The notes: generated from the letters alone by a model not told the origin. A stretch of DNA of 64,000 nt from Anopheles merus (GCF_017562075.2 NC_054083.1:5191948-5255947); one strand, 5' to 3'. Counted from the first letter of the stretch, positions 1-11,860 are shown. Translations and numbers: made by a program.

Positions 1-2323
1 CCCATCAATTTTTTCACGTCTCATGACTGTAGCTATGTCTGGATGAAATTGTGAAAAATGTTTAATATATTTGGATGATATTATTGTTTTCGGCGATTCC
101 ATCGAACAACATAATAAAAACCTCATGGCAATTTTTAACCGATTACGGAAAGTATCTCTCAGACTTAATCCCAGCAAATGTAATTTTCTCCAAAAAGAAC
201 TTGTCTATTTGGGGCACTTAATTTCTGCTGAAGGTATAAAACCTGATCCCAGCAAGGTAGCGTGCATTAAAGAATGGCCGATTCCAACTACCGCAGATGA
301 AGTCAAAAGATTCATAGCATTCGCTAACTATTATAGGAAACACATACCAAATTTCGCAAAGCTTTGCATTCCATTGAACATATTAACCAGAAAAAATGTA
401 CCCTTTGAATGGACAACTGAGTGTCAGAAAACATTTGATATATTAAAAGAAAAATTTATTAATCCTCCAGTGTTAGAATTTCCAGATTTCAGTAATAATA
501 ATACATTCGTACTTCATACAGATGCATCAGGGAAAGCTATAGGAGCAGTCTTGAGCAATAAAAATAGAAAACCCATAGCTTTCGCCAGTAGAGCTTTAAA
601 TAAAGCAGAGCAAAATTACGGCACAATAGAAAAGGAGCTACTTGCCATAGTATGGGCAATCAAACATTTCCGGCAATATTTGTACGGAAAACAGTTTGAT
701 ATTTATACAGACCATCGACCACTGGTTTATCTCTTCTCGATGAATGACCCATCTAGTAGACTTACTAAGTTCAGGTTAGCTCTTGAAGAATATTCATTCA
801 CAGTTCATTATGAGAAAGGTTGTGAAAACGGAGCAGCGGACGCGTTGTCACGAATTCACATTTCTGATCTAAAGGACCTAAACCAGCAAGTCTTTGCTGT
901 TACAAGAGCACAATCAAGAAAGGCAAGAAGTGCAAATCCAGATATGGATAAAGAGCAAAAAACAAATAGTGTCGGAACAATGGGAACTGATCAGCCCAGC
1001 GTACCAACTGTATTTGTGGAATTGCAAATTTGCGATTATATTAAAGAAACTGAGATAGGAAAAGAGACTATTAAAATTCCATCGATCATTAACTTAGTTC
1101 ACCTACGGGGAACTTTGACACAGATCAAGGAACATTTAAAAAACAAAAAAGGGAAGGTGTGTCTGGTACTAAAAAATGAAAATAAAAAGGAAGATACATT
1201 CATGAAGAAACTAAAACAATTAAAGATAAAAGGATTACCGAGGATAATAGTCATCAACAAAAACATTAAAGTGTTAAAAGATGAAGAAAAACATAAAAAG
1301 CTTTTAATAATGAATGAACATCATATTTTACCTACAGCAGGTCATGCAGGAATTCATCGCACTTTAAATACCATAAGACAAAAATATACATGGAAAGGTA
1401 TAGAAGCAGATGTAAGGAAAATGGTCACAAACTGTAAAGAATGCCAAATGTATAAAAAGCGAAATGAACCTAAAATACCAATTCGAATCACAACAACAGC
1501 TAGCGAACCATTTCAAAAAATTTATCTGGATCTGGTGGGACCCTTGGTGAAATCAAAGGGATACGAATATATATTAACAACACAATGCGACCTTACAAAG
1601 TTTGTAACGGCCACACCCATTGCTGATAAACGAGCTGACACTGTAGCTAGAGCGTTGATGGAAAATGTAATTTTAAAATATGGAGTACCACAATCCATAT
1701 GCACAGATAGAGGAACAGAATTTATGGCAAAAATATTTGAGGAGTTATGTATCGAACTTAATATTCAAAAGCTCAACTCGACAGCATATCACCACGAAAC
1801 AATAGGAGCTTTAGAGAACTCGCATAAAATGCTAGGAAATTTCCTGCGAATCTATTGTAACGGCGATCCGTTAGCATGGAAAGACTGGGTGCAATTTTAT
1901 GAATTTGCGTACAATAACACGGTGCATTCAGCGACAGGATACACTCCGTTTTATTTAGTTTATGGTAGGCAATCTAATGTTCCATCAAATCAAAAATGTG
2001 ACAATAATAGAATAAGCTATAATTTAGAAAATTATGTTGAATTACTCAAAGCAAAACTAACCATCGCGCATAAAGAAGTAAGAGATAGATTATTAAATCG
2101 GAAATCGGAAACAAAAATTAAATATGATGTGAATTGTAAACGGAAGGAATTTCATGAAGGAAACAAGGTATTAATACGGAGCGAAACGGCCAAGAAACTC
2201 GAGCCTAAGTATCTAGGGCCATACGACGTAATCAGTGATAGAAATGAAAATGTAGAACTAAACATAAACGGAAAATCAGATATTGTACATAAAAATAGAG
2301 TTAAAAGGTTTCATGAAATGTAA
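1..2323 (+). pseudogene. Gypsy (17.6/297-like) pol, 3' part of upstream tandem copy
   Basis: This is the end of a Ty3/Gypsy polyprotein: RT from just before its catalytic YLDD motif, then RNase H (TDASGKAIG, TDHRPLVY), an integrase zinc finger (H-H-C-C around ATGHAGIH-like and CKECQ residues), the integrase core (LDLVGPL, CTDRGTEF, and E in GALENSH) and a C-terminal basic region. The frame is open from base 2 apart from a UGA at 44-46, 24 bases before the first Met. Bases 1-2323 match 7207-9529 with only about five substitutions, so this is a second copy of the same element whose 5' part lies outside the window. No envelope gene follows. It ends 27 bases before the LTR. The domains are read directly; the clade is an inference from the YLDDIIVFGDSIEQH-type motif and domain order. 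Confidence 0.9.
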
Positions 2324-2488
2324 AAAAAAAAAAAAAAAAGGGATAGGGCGTGTGATAGTGTGCAACACACTATCCGTTAGGATTCGGATACGATCATTTC
2401 CGAGTACACTCTTCGTTAGGATTCGGATACGATCATGATACGATCGGATACGAGTAATGATATGAGTTACCGTGAGTGGCATATATAA

Positions 2489-3748
2489 CCCAACGGTCAC
2501 CAGCACTCAGAGATCCGCTGAGATTGAAGCTGACTTTGAAGCTGAGTTGGCGAAACGTCTCAGCCTCCGAATTAACCCGAAGCCGAAGCGAACCCGAACG
2601 GAGTTCGGTACGAACCTTCGTTTAATTAGCCCCCTCCCCCTGTTTTTGCCAGGATTTCTTTCTAAAACGATCCAGTGCACACCATTATACTAAGTTAATT
2701 CGATTTATTGAATATCGAACCAACATAGAATACAAAGAAAACACAACACTTGCTCAATAATCACTGCACTTAATCCTAAATTAACGCACATAATTTAAAA
2801 AAAACACTTTTTACAGTCGCACTGAGCAAAAAATAACAAATTCAGTACAGCACTTTCTGCTCCTCATCGCTGTTGCTCCTGGTTTTTCTCGCTGCACTGT
2901 ACGGGCCATCTGCTCCAACACTCCGACACAGCCACAGGTTTTGTTGTCTCCGTTCGCCGTGAAACACACATGAAATGGAAGAAAAATGTTATTAATTAGA
3001 AGGGGGGATATTGGTTGATCATTTTAATCACTTTTACTTACCTCAAATAAAACAAATCTCCATTTTTCACGGGGTTTATCCGCCGACTACCAAGTGCAAA
3101 AACACTACACAAGCACCAACCTCACTGGACTGAACGTAAAGCCTACTGCGTTAATGTGTGTATGCGCTTCTGCCAAGCCAGCCGCGCCGTACTGCGTGTG
3201 TAGCCAAGTGCGTGTGTGTGTATATTTGCACCACTGGACACAGAACACAAATCTCACCGCACAGCAGAGCGTATGTCGCCAAGTGTGTGCATGTGTGTAT
3301 TTGCACCACCGAATTCTGAACGTCCACCGCACCGCACCAAACAGCGTGTATCGCCAAGTGCGTGGTTGTGTGTAGTATCACCGTGGACTGCAGAAAACTA
3401 CCTGCACTAGAACAGAGCGCTGGTGTGGCCAAATGTGTGCATGTGTGTACTTGCTCCACTGAAAGCCGGTATCGCACCAGATTTCGGGTGTCGCCTTGTG
3501 CGCGCATGTGTGTTATTCTCACAGCACACTCGTTCATATTTTTTTTCGTTTTTTCGCTTGAGCCACTCGATTTCGTTCTTCGCTGATTTTGGCAGCGCAC
3601 GAAGGGGGTTCGGTTTCAACTTCCAACAACAACAACCACACGAGGGAGCTCGTGGATACTCACGAAGGGAAAATCGCTCAAATTAGAGCGAGAGACAGAT
3701 AGAAAAAACGAAAGGTCAATATAAAATCTTCGGCTTTTGACCGTTGGG
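2489..3748. mobile_element. 1260-bp insertion with 11-bp terminal inverted repeats inside the LTR
   Basis: The empty site is seen in the downstream LTR (9710-9722, ATATATAAGCC). The filled site begins CCCAACGGTCA at 2489 and ends with its exact reverse complement TGACCGTTGGG at 3738-3748, followed by AA and GCC. The duplicated target is therefore at most the 2 bases AA. The interior has no convincing coding capacity but carries a diverged tandem repeat at about 3165-3520. It is a non-autonomous DNA element of a superfamily I cannot name. Confidence 0.75.
3165..3520. repeat. Diverged tandem repeat, about 75-bp period
   Basis: The motif GCCAAGTGYGTG followed by a GTGTGTGTAT/TTGCACCAC block recurs near 3190, 3277, 3351, 3427 and 3490. 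Spacing is 63-87 bases and each unit is moderately diverged. The repeats create short ORFs in several frames (Cys/Val-rich), which are by-products. The array sits inside the 1260-bp insertion. Confidence 0.7.
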
Positions 3749-3845
3749 AAGCCAATTGCCGAGATAATAAACGCCCTCTTTTGCTCTCGAAACTACGACA
3801 CCAAAGCGTTGCGTAATACTCTCCTGGTACACACATTTTGTAACA

Positions 3846-3863
3846 TGGCGATCCTGCCAGGAG
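3846..3863 (+). other. Primer binding site of the downstream Gypsy copy
   Basis: TGGCGATCCTGCCAGGAG follows directly after the LTR end. A TGG start immediately after the 5' LTR is the normal tRNA primer site of Ty3/Gypsy elements. The primer tRNA was not identified. Confidence 0.6.
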
Positions 3864-4797
3864 ACAAGAAGCCAACAAGACAAGTCGAATTAGCAACGCA
3901 CGGCAAAAAGTAAAGTTCGAGTCGATATTTTCTGAAAAGTTTTCGCGCTGTCGTAGAACGTTACGTTACATTAAATGCTGATTGATTTTCAACGAGCATT
4001 AATGCTGCTGGACGGACGGAGCAAATCCATCCGCTAAGTGCTGATCGATTATCGACGAGGATCGACGCTGTTGGACGAACGCAGTTTGGCGAAGAAGACG
4101 AAGAAACCGGGAGATGTAAAAGGAAGCGGTACAACGGTTGCGGAACAACTTTAACACGATATACAGCAGACGCATTTGGAGCACGTATAAGAGAGAACGA
4201 GACACGATACGCTACCGGTTGCAGATCACACATTATCCGTCTACACATCCGTTGTAAGTATGCGTGTCACGTGGTATGCGTAAAAAGCGAACAAAAAAAA
4301 AACGAACAAAAGAACGATAAGGCTGTGGTATAAGTGAAAAAAAAATTAGTGAAAGCACGTAGTATATGTAAACGAACAATTGAGACGGTGGTGTCAAAAA
4401 AAAAATAAATAATATAATTAGAGCAGTGGTAAAAAAAAGAAAAAAAAAGGCTGTGGTGTCAGTGAAGTGATTAGGTTGTGGTTGTGCTCGTTATAATGGC
4501 TGTAAGGTAGTTATTGCGAAAAAAAAGAAATCTTATTCAATGTGTTCCTTGCCGTTACCAACAAGGCCCTACTAGAAAAAAAGGAAAAAAAGCTGTATAA
4601 AAAAAAATTAGACTCACTTTTCTGCATTACATAATGGCATGAACCTATACATATGCATATGTTTTTCAATATAAAAGTGACTGTTTTACTTAAATTTGCA
4701 AAAAAAAAATAATGATAATCAGTTCAAAATATTAATAATATATTAATTATTAATTCCTACCTTTCCACGTATATCTTTTCCACATAACCTTTAATTT
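3864..4797 (+). other. Gypsy untranslated leader
   Basis: About 930 bases between the primer site and gag. It is A-rich with many poly(A) runs after 4290 and has no ORF that resembles protein. It probably holds the packaging signal, but nothing specific is visible. Confidence 0.5.
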
Positions 4798-5791
4798 ATG
4801 TACAGTGTGCGTTATACAAGTGCCTTGCATGTACCTCGCATGTCCACCAAACCACGTGGTAGACCAAAGGGTAAAACTGTAAAGAAGATGGCGAACACTT
4901 TGGACTTGAATTTAGCACTCAAGCTAGTTAAACCATTTGCAGGTAATCCTACAGAATTGTCTAGCTACAAAGAAAGTGTCGAACTTTTGAGGGATTATTC
5001 GAAAGATGTTAGCGAAACGCACATCTTAAGGTTAATGAAAGTTACACTAACTGGTGCTGCACATGGTGCTATTGACGGTGCCACGACTATCGATGAAGCA
5101 TTTGTTTTTTTGAAAGCTAGATTCGGTATAAAAATTTCACCTAACGCAGTCGAGAATGAAATTAAATCCACTAGGCAGGCAGGAAAATCAATCACTGATT
5201 TCGGGGCTGAAATTGAGGCTCTTTCGACCAAGCTAGCAGCAGCTCATGTATCAATGGGAACTTTTCCTACTGAAGCATCAGCAGCAAATGTAGTGCAACC
5301 TATAGCAGTGAGAGCTTTTGTTAACGGTCTAACCAATGCGACAACCCGTTTTTTTTTTGAAAGCCAGGAACCCCACGTCGATGACGAAGGCAATTTCAGA
5401 TGCGCTCGAATGTGACGATTCAACACCAGAATCCACTACTGACTGTGCATTTTTAAATTCCTATTATCCACACCGGGTTGAGAATCAAAATATGCGCTAT
5501 GCATATCCCCCTAGGTATTCTCAATACAACCGAAGCCAATATTACAATAGGGGCTACTACCGACAGGGTTACCAATCGAATAGAGGGTTTTATCCACAAA
5601 ACAACAGGGCACATGGTCGAAATCGTCCTCCTCCACACCGAGGAAATTTTACTAGAGGTAATCCAAATGTGAGATCGTGGAAAAGAAATAATGCCAATTT
5701 AGCAGTGTTAGCACAGGCACCAGATAAAAATGAGGCAAACGAAACAGAAGTAAACGAATCCACTTCTCAATTAACTGATCTTTTTCGTTAG
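4798..5791 (+). pseudogene. Gypsy gag, frameshifted in a T run
   Basis: The coding sequence starts at ATG 4798 (a later Met-rich basic stretch, RGRPKGKTVKKM, follows). The capsid-like part reads to about 5347. There a run of ten T (5349-5358) breaks the frame: 4798-5415 ends prematurely, while the +2 frame continues the same protein to 5791. One T fewer would restore a single frame. The C-terminal part is Arg/Gly/Tyr/Asn-rich (YNRGYYRQGYQSNRG) instead of having a CCHC knuckle, as is common in the 17.6/297 group. The break is either a real mutation or a homopolymer error in the assembly. Confidence 0.8.
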
Positions 5792-8700
5792 TTACAGTTT
5801 AAACAGTAACATATTGGCAAATTTCTTTCTTTTTAATAATCCGATTAAATTAATAATTGATAGCGGAGCATCTTGTTGTATTTTAAGCTCAAAAAATGTC
5901 CCTGAATATCTTCTTCTTCTTCTTTGGCTCAACAACCGATGACGGTCAAGGCCTGCCAACCCATTGTGGGGTTGGCTTTCAGTGACTTATTGATTTTCCC
6001 ACCATAGCAGGATAGTCAGTCCTACGTATGGCGGCACGGTCTATTCGGGGCTTGAACCCATGACGGGCATGTTGTTAAGTCGTACGAGTTGACGACTGTA
6101 CCATGAGACCGGTCCCTGAATATATAAACATAAATATTAGCCTTCAATTATCAGTACGAGGCATAAGTGGTTATACGAAAACAATAGGATTTATTGATAC
6201 TTTTATTACTTATCAATCTATTCAATATCCGATAAGATTTCACGTTTTAGAAAATTTACCATCGAATGTTGAAGGATTAATTGGCACTGATTTTCTTAAG
6301 CAAGTAGGAGCAACTTTAAATTTTCAAAATCAAACTCTTACCTTATTCTCTAAATTTAGAAAAATCTAATAATCAAATATTGATACCAGCCAGGACAGAA
6401 ATTGTCACCTATGTTGAAACCAGCGAACAAGAGGCTTGTGTCGTATGGAATGAGGAATTATTACCCAACGTGTTTATTTCCAACACTATTTCAACCCCGT
6501 TAAATGGTAAAATACCAGTGAAAATATTGAATGTGAGAAACAAAGCAGTAATAATTGAACATCTTAGACCCACAATACGACCCTCCAAAGAGTATTTCAT
6601 ATTGATTGTGGAAACGAATAAGCATGATGCTGAACATGCAAAACAAACTCTTAAGGAACTTAAGTTAGATCATCTTTCTGAAAGGGAGAAAAATATGATA
6701 GAAGCTATTTGCCTTAAATATAATGATATATTTTGCATAGAAAACGATCAATTGAGTACAACCAAATTACTACAAGCATCTTTGAATGTTAAAAATAACG
6801 AACCTCCATCTTATTGCAAACAGTATAAATTACCTTACTATCAGAAGGAAGAAATAGCGAAGCAAATCCAAAGCATGTTAGACAACAAAGTAATAGAAGA
6901 AGCTCAATCCGAATGGAATAGTCCGATACTTCTTGTACCCAAGAAGTCGTCAACCGATAAGAAAAAGTGGCGATTAGTAGTTGACTATCGGAATGTTAAC
7001 AAGGTACTGAAGGACGATAAATTCCCGCTACCTAATATCGAAGAAGTTATAAATTCTCTTTCAGGCGCGAAGTACTTCTCACACTTGGATTTATCGCAAG
7101 GATATTACCAGTGCGAGCTTAGGAAAGAAGATCGAAACATCACTGCTTTCACTACTTCGCAAGGACAATTCCAAATGACCAGGTTACCTATGGGATTGAA
7201 AGTGAGCCCATCAATTTTTTCACGTCTCATGACTGTAGCTATGTCTGGATGAAATTGTGAAAAATGTTTAATATATTTGGATGATATTATTGTTTTCGGC
7301 GATTCCATCGAACAACATAATAAAAACCTCATGGCAATTTTTAACCAATTACGGAAAGTATCTCTCAGACTTAATCCCAGCAAATGTAATTTTCTCCAAA
7401 AAGAACTTGTATATTTGGGGCACTTAATTTCTGCTGAAGGTATAAAACCTGATCCCAGCAAGGTAGCGTGCATTAAAGAATGGCCGATTCCAACTACCGC
7501 AGATGAAGTCAAAAGATTCATAGCATTCGCTAACTATTATAGGAAACACATACCAAATTTCGCAAAGCTTTGCATTCCATTGAACATATTAACCAGAAAA
7601 AATGTACCCTTTGAATGGACAACTGAGTGTCAGAAAACATTTGATATATTAAAAGAAAAATTTATTAATCCTCCAGTGTTAGAATTTCCAGATTTCAGTA
7701 ATAATAATACATTCGTACTTCATACAGATGCATCAGGGAAAGCTATAGGAGCAGTCTTGAGCAATAAAAATAGAAAACCCATAGCTTTCGCCAGTAGAGC
7801 TTTAAATAAAGCAGAGCAAAATTACGGCACAATAGAAAAGGAGCTACTTGCCATAGTATGGGCAATCAAACATTTCCGGCAATATTTGTACGGAAAACAG
7901 TTTGATATTTATACAGACCATCGACCACTGGTTTATCTCTTCTCGATGAATGACCCATCTAGTAGACTTACTAAGTTCAGGTTAGCTCTTGAAGAATATT
8001 CATTCACAGTTCATTATGAGAAAGGTTGTGAAAACGGAGCAGCGGACGCGTTGTCACGAATTCATATTTCTGATCTAAAGGACCTAAACCAGCAAGTCTT
8101 TGCTGTTACAAGAGCACAATCAAGAAAGGCAAGAAGTGCAAATCCAGATATGGATAAAGAGCAAAAAACAAACAGTGTCGGAACAATGGGAACTGATCAG
8201 CCCAGCGTACCAACTGTATTTGTGGAATTGCAAATTTGCGATTATATTAAAGAAACTGAGATAGGAAAAGAGACTATTAAAATTCCATCGATCATTAACT
8301 TAGTTCACCTACGGGGAACTTTGACACAGATCAAGGAACATTTAAAAAACAAAAAAGGGAAGGTGTGTCTGGTACTAAAAAATGAAAATAAAAAGGAAGA
8401 TACATTCATGAAGAAACTAAAACAATTAAAGATAAAAGGATTACCGAGGATAATAGTCATCAACAAAAACATTAAAGTGTTAAAAGATGAAGAAAAACAT
8501 AAAAAGCTTTTAATAATGAATGAACATCATATTTTACCTACAGCAGGTCATGCAGGAATTCATCGCACTTTAAATACCATAAGACAAAAATATACATGGA
8601 AAGGTATAGAAGCAGATGTAAGGAAAATGGTCACAAACTGTAAAGAATGCCAAATGTATAAAAAGCGAAATGAACCTAAAATACCAATTCGAATCACAAC

Positions 8701-9524
8701 AACAGCTAGCGAACCATTTCAAAAAATTTATCTGGATCTGGTGGGACCCTTGGTGAAATCAAAGGGATACGAATATATATTAACAACACAATGCGACCTT
8801 ACAAAGTTTGTAACGGCCACACCCATTTCTGATAAACGAGCTGACACTGTAGCTAGAGCGTTGATGGAAAATGTAATTTTAAAATATGGAGTACCACAAT
8901 CCATATGCACAGATAGAGGAACAGAATTTATGGCAAAAATATTTGAGGAGTTATGTATCGAACTTAATATTCAAAAGCTCAACTCGACAGCATATCACCA
9001 CGAAACAATAGGAGCTTTAGAGAACTCGCATAAAATGCTAGGAAATTTCCTGCGAATCTATTGTAACGGCGATCCGTTAGCATGGAAAGACTGGGTGCAA
9101 TTTTATGAATTTGCGTACAATAACACGGTGCATTCAGCGACAGGATACACTCCGTTTTATTTAGTTTATGGTAGGCAATCTAATGTTCCATCAAATCAAA
9201 AATGTGACAATAATAGAATAAGCTATAATTTAGAAAATTATGTTGAATTACTCAAAGCAAAACTAACCATCGCGCATAAAGAAGTAAGAGATAGATTATT
9301 AAATCGGAAATCGGAAACAAAAATTAAATATGATGTGAATTGTAAACGGAAGGAATTTCATGAAGGAAACAAGGTATTAATACGGAGCGAAACGGCCAAG
9401 AAACTCGAGCCTAAGTATCTAGGGCCATACGACGTAATCAGTGATAGAAATGAAAATGTAGAACTAAACATAAACGGAAAATCAGATATTGTACATAAAA
9501 ATAGAGTTAAAAGGTTTCATGAAA

Positions 9525-9529
<5 letters not shown>
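5792..9529 (+). pseudogene. Gypsy pol (protease-RT-RNase H-integrase), multiply broken
   Basis: Protease begins near 5813, with the active-site motif IIDSGAS at 5853-5873, and is split by a SINE at 5910-6111. It resumes at 6124 (FHVLENLP, GLIGTDFL). A +1 base in the A run 6360-6364 shifts the frame at 6369. RT then reads 6380-7252 (WRLVVDYR, LPNIEEV, SHLDLSQGYYQ, TRLPMGLKVSPS). It stops at an in-frame UGA, 7250-7252, eight codons before YLDDIIVFGD, and continues in the same frame 7277-9529 through RNase H and integrase as described for the upstream copy. Four independent defects make this copy non-autonomous. The UGA alone is shared with the upstream copy. Confidence 0.9.
5910..6111 (-). mobile_element. 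tRNA-derived SINE (SINE200-like), inserted in protease
   Basis: This 202-bp element is in minus orientation. Its head, read on the minus strand, begins GGTCTCATGGTACAGTCGTC (A-box-like) and contains a B-box-like GGGTTCAAGCC. It ends in a (CTT)n-type tail at 5910. A 12-bp target duplication, GTCCCTGAATAT, flanks it at 5898-5909 and 6112-6123. The same SINE recurs near 14829, 39981, 55661, 57910 and 60781. The SINE200 name is from memory of Anopheles repeats and is an inference. Confidence 0.88.
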
Positions 9530-9571
<42 letters not shown>

Positions 9572-9579
9572 ACAGGGCG
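9530..9579 (+). other. Polypurine tract of the Gypsy element
   Basis: A long A run ending AAAGGGACAGGGCG lies directly before the LTR start TGTG at 9580. The A run is about 38 long here but about 18 in the upstream copy (2322-2340). Confidence 0.7.
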
Positions 9580-9812
9580 TGTGATAGTGTGCAACACACT
9601 ATCCGTTAGGATTCGGATACGATCATTTCCGAGTACACTCTTCGTTAGGATTCGGATACGATCATGATACGATCGGATACGAGTAATGATATGAGTTACC
9701 GTGAGTGGCATATATAAGCCAATTGCCGAGATAATAAACGCCCTCTTTTGCTCTCGAAACTACGACACCAAAGCGTTGCGTAATACTCTCCTGGTACACA
9801 CATTTTGCAACA
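9580..9812 (+). repeat. 3' LTR of the Gypsy element (233 bp, uninterrupted)
   Basis: It starts TGTGATAG and ends TTTTGCAACA. It is the uninterrupted counterpart of the 2351-3845 LTR, with one substitution. Beyond it, at 9813, the minus-strand non-LTR element begins abruptly, so the Gypsy element inserted into that element. Confidence 0.92.
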
Positions 9813-11420
9813 GCCGAGGTGTAAAAGTGTGGTGATGTCCGGGATATTGCAGTTTGTCATAGATAAAAATGCTGAGTTAGCTCTATGGAGAAAAGATGGT
9901 GCCTGGATGCTCTTTTCCTTTATTCGTGTTGCTGCTGCGGCTAATTTAGCTGTTATTATATGGCTAAGTGGAAGAAGTCCACTCTCACCCAGTATGAAAA
10001 CGATGGGGCTGGTTCGGAAGGCGCCTATGGCATATCTCAGTACGTTATGGCAGATGGGGCTAATTTCTTTTACAAACTGTTTCTTTTTAATTGATACTAT
10101 TTCTATTCCATACAGAAGTTTTGGAAGCAACCAGTGATTTATAATGAAGATGAGTGTATCTTTTGAAGCTTTGTGTGTCCCTGTACTGAGCATTTTAAAG
10201 AGGTTTATTTTCTTTATGGCTGTTGTTTTTACTTGTTTAATGTGTGATTGGAATTTGAGTTTTTCGTCTATTGCAATACCGAGTATGCTTGCTTTTTTGC
10301 AGTCTGGGATTGGTTTTTGATTTAAGCTAAGTGGTACCGTTGGATTTGGATAGTTGCAGATATGAAGTATGTTGCTTTTTTCAGCAGCGATGTCATGTTC
10401 TTTGACCATTCCCATAGGATGTTCAGTCCCTGTTGCAGATTGTATCGCGCAACTCCATTATCTGCATTGCTCGAGATCAGAACGATATCATCAGCGTACC
10501 CCAATGGAGTAATGGATGGTGGTAGTGAGTGGAGAAGACTTTCAATGCTGATTAGAAATAATGTCGGAGAAAGAATGGCTCCCTGAGGAACTCCGTTATC
10601 GAGTGTTTTTGTGCTGGATTTGTTCGTTCCAATCAGCACCTCAAAGGTACGGTCTGAGAGGAAATCATTGAGGAATGTGATCATATTACCTCCGAAATTC
10701 CATCTGGCTAGCTGCCGCATGATTGCGTACTTCCATGTCCGATCGAAAGCTTCCGATCGATGATAGCACAGTCGGCATGATGTTTATCGGATTTTACTTT
10801 GGCCAGTTGTTCTTCGAGTTAAACAAAGTAAGTTTCCGTGCCTAATCCGCATCTAAATGCATGTTGATTAATGCTGAGGAGCTTCCTGCCTTCCAGTTCT
10901 TGGGTAAGACGCCGGTTTACCATTCTTTCCAACACTTTTCCGATGCAGTTTAGTAAACTAATTGGTCTGTAGCTATTTGGGCTGTGTTTAGGTTTATCGG
11001 GCTTTAAGATGGGTATTGTTAGTCTTTTTTCCAGTGAGGAGGAATTTTGCCACTCTGCCAGATGTAGTTGTATAGCTTTAAGAGCAGGTATTTTCCTTCA
11101 GAAGGAAGGTTTTTTTAACAATGGATAGCCAATGTCATCTGGTCCGGCTGAGTTGCCTTTGCACTTGGCAAGAGCCCAACTCAGTTCGGCTATGGAAAAG
11201 GATCTATTATAGTGTATGTTGGGTCTGCTATTGAAATGTAATTGTATGGATTCGGTTTTTGCTTTGATGGTCTTAAATTCTGGCGAATAACTATTTGTGG
11301 CGGATATGGTGGCTAAATGAGTGGCAAGTACCTCTGGTGTTGACTCAACTGGGACTATTGTGTCATCATCGGTTTTGATGATGATATGAGTGGTGTCTTG
11401 CTTGCGTCTGGAACTTGACT
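9813..11420 (-). pseudogene. Non-LTR retrotransposon RT fragment (I/R1-type)
   Basis: Read on the minus strand from about 11420, the frames give a GPDDIGYPLL block, then KRLTIPILKPDK, SYRPISLLNCIGKVLERM, the RT motif GVPQGAILSPTLFLI, YADDIVLIS and a thumb/C-terminal region (LGIAIDEKLKFQSHIKQV, LLYGIEIVS). At least two frame breaks, between 10720 and 10415 and upstream of 10720, show it is dead. Its 3' end is missing because the Gypsy LTR abuts at 9812; the endonuclease is absent. The motif style suggests the I or R1 group, but the clade is unsure. Confidence 0.82.
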
Positions 11421-11506
11421 AAATTTATTCAGGAAAAACACTTGCTTATATACTGCAGAATTCGGGAATTCGAGCTGCCGCTTGGGGAAATTTGAGCTGC
11501 ACGATA

Positions 11507-11860
11507 CGGCCGGGCTACATTGATCGTACTCTCTGGTTTAATTTTGATTTTCATTAGCGCATTTGGCGGCGGCTGGAGGAAGCTTTTTTTGGTCGTCGAG
11601 GGAATGGTTGTGCCGGATCTCAAATTTAAGTTGTTTATTCACCGTTTTTTTTATGCGAAAATGGATGAAATACTTGCACAACATATTTATCTATCAATTA
11701 CATAGTTTTTTCAGTCCAGTTTAAGTAAAAAACGTGGAAAAATAACATATTTTCTGAAGCGGCTACAAATTGTTTTGCAAAATGCTTCAGTCAGCCGCCG
11801 CCAGATGCGCTAGTGAAAATCGAAATTACACTTGCGAGTACGATCAATGTAGCCCGGCCT
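11507..11860. mobile_element. MITE with ~75-bp inverted repeats and TA target
   Basis: The left end GGCCGGGCTACATTGATCG (from 11508) matches the right end in reverse complement (to 11859). The similarity extends inward for about 75 bases (AGCGCATYTGGCGGCGGCTG). TA flanks both ends (11505-11506 and 11861-11862). Its 354-bp length, lack of coding capacity and TA duplication fit a Tc1/mariner-type MITE. Confidence 0.8.

Larger units (their letters stand above)
2351..3845 (+). repeat. LTR shared by the two tandem Gypsy copies, with a 1260-bp insertion
   Basis: The LTR starts TGTGATAG and ends TTTTGTAACA (TG...CA). Removing 2489-3748 plus a 2-base AA repeat leaves 233 bp. That is exactly the length of the downstream LTR at 9580-9812, and the two differ at one position only (T/C near the 3' end). 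It contains two copies of a GTTAGGATTCGGATACGATCA-like block, a TATA-like CATATATAA and an AATAAA near the 3' end. It serves as 3' LTR of the upstream copy and 5' LTR of the downstream copy. The near identity means the insertion of the element is recent. Confidence 0.92.

Noticed and set aside
3165..3520. Regularly spaced repeats that might suggest a CRISPR array
   Set aside because: Units are long and diverged, the spacing is irregular, there are no identical short direct repeats or cas genes, and the host is a eukaryote.
3094..3586. Several overlapping ORFs of 60-150 codons on both strands, rich in Cys/Val/His
   Set aside because: They are by-products of the ~75-bp tandem repeat (GT-rich), open in many frames at once, with no recognisable domain.
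3961..4248. 95-codon minus-strand ORF in the Gypsy leader
   Set aside because: Lies in the untranslated leader of a retroelement on the opposite strand; composition is not protein-like.
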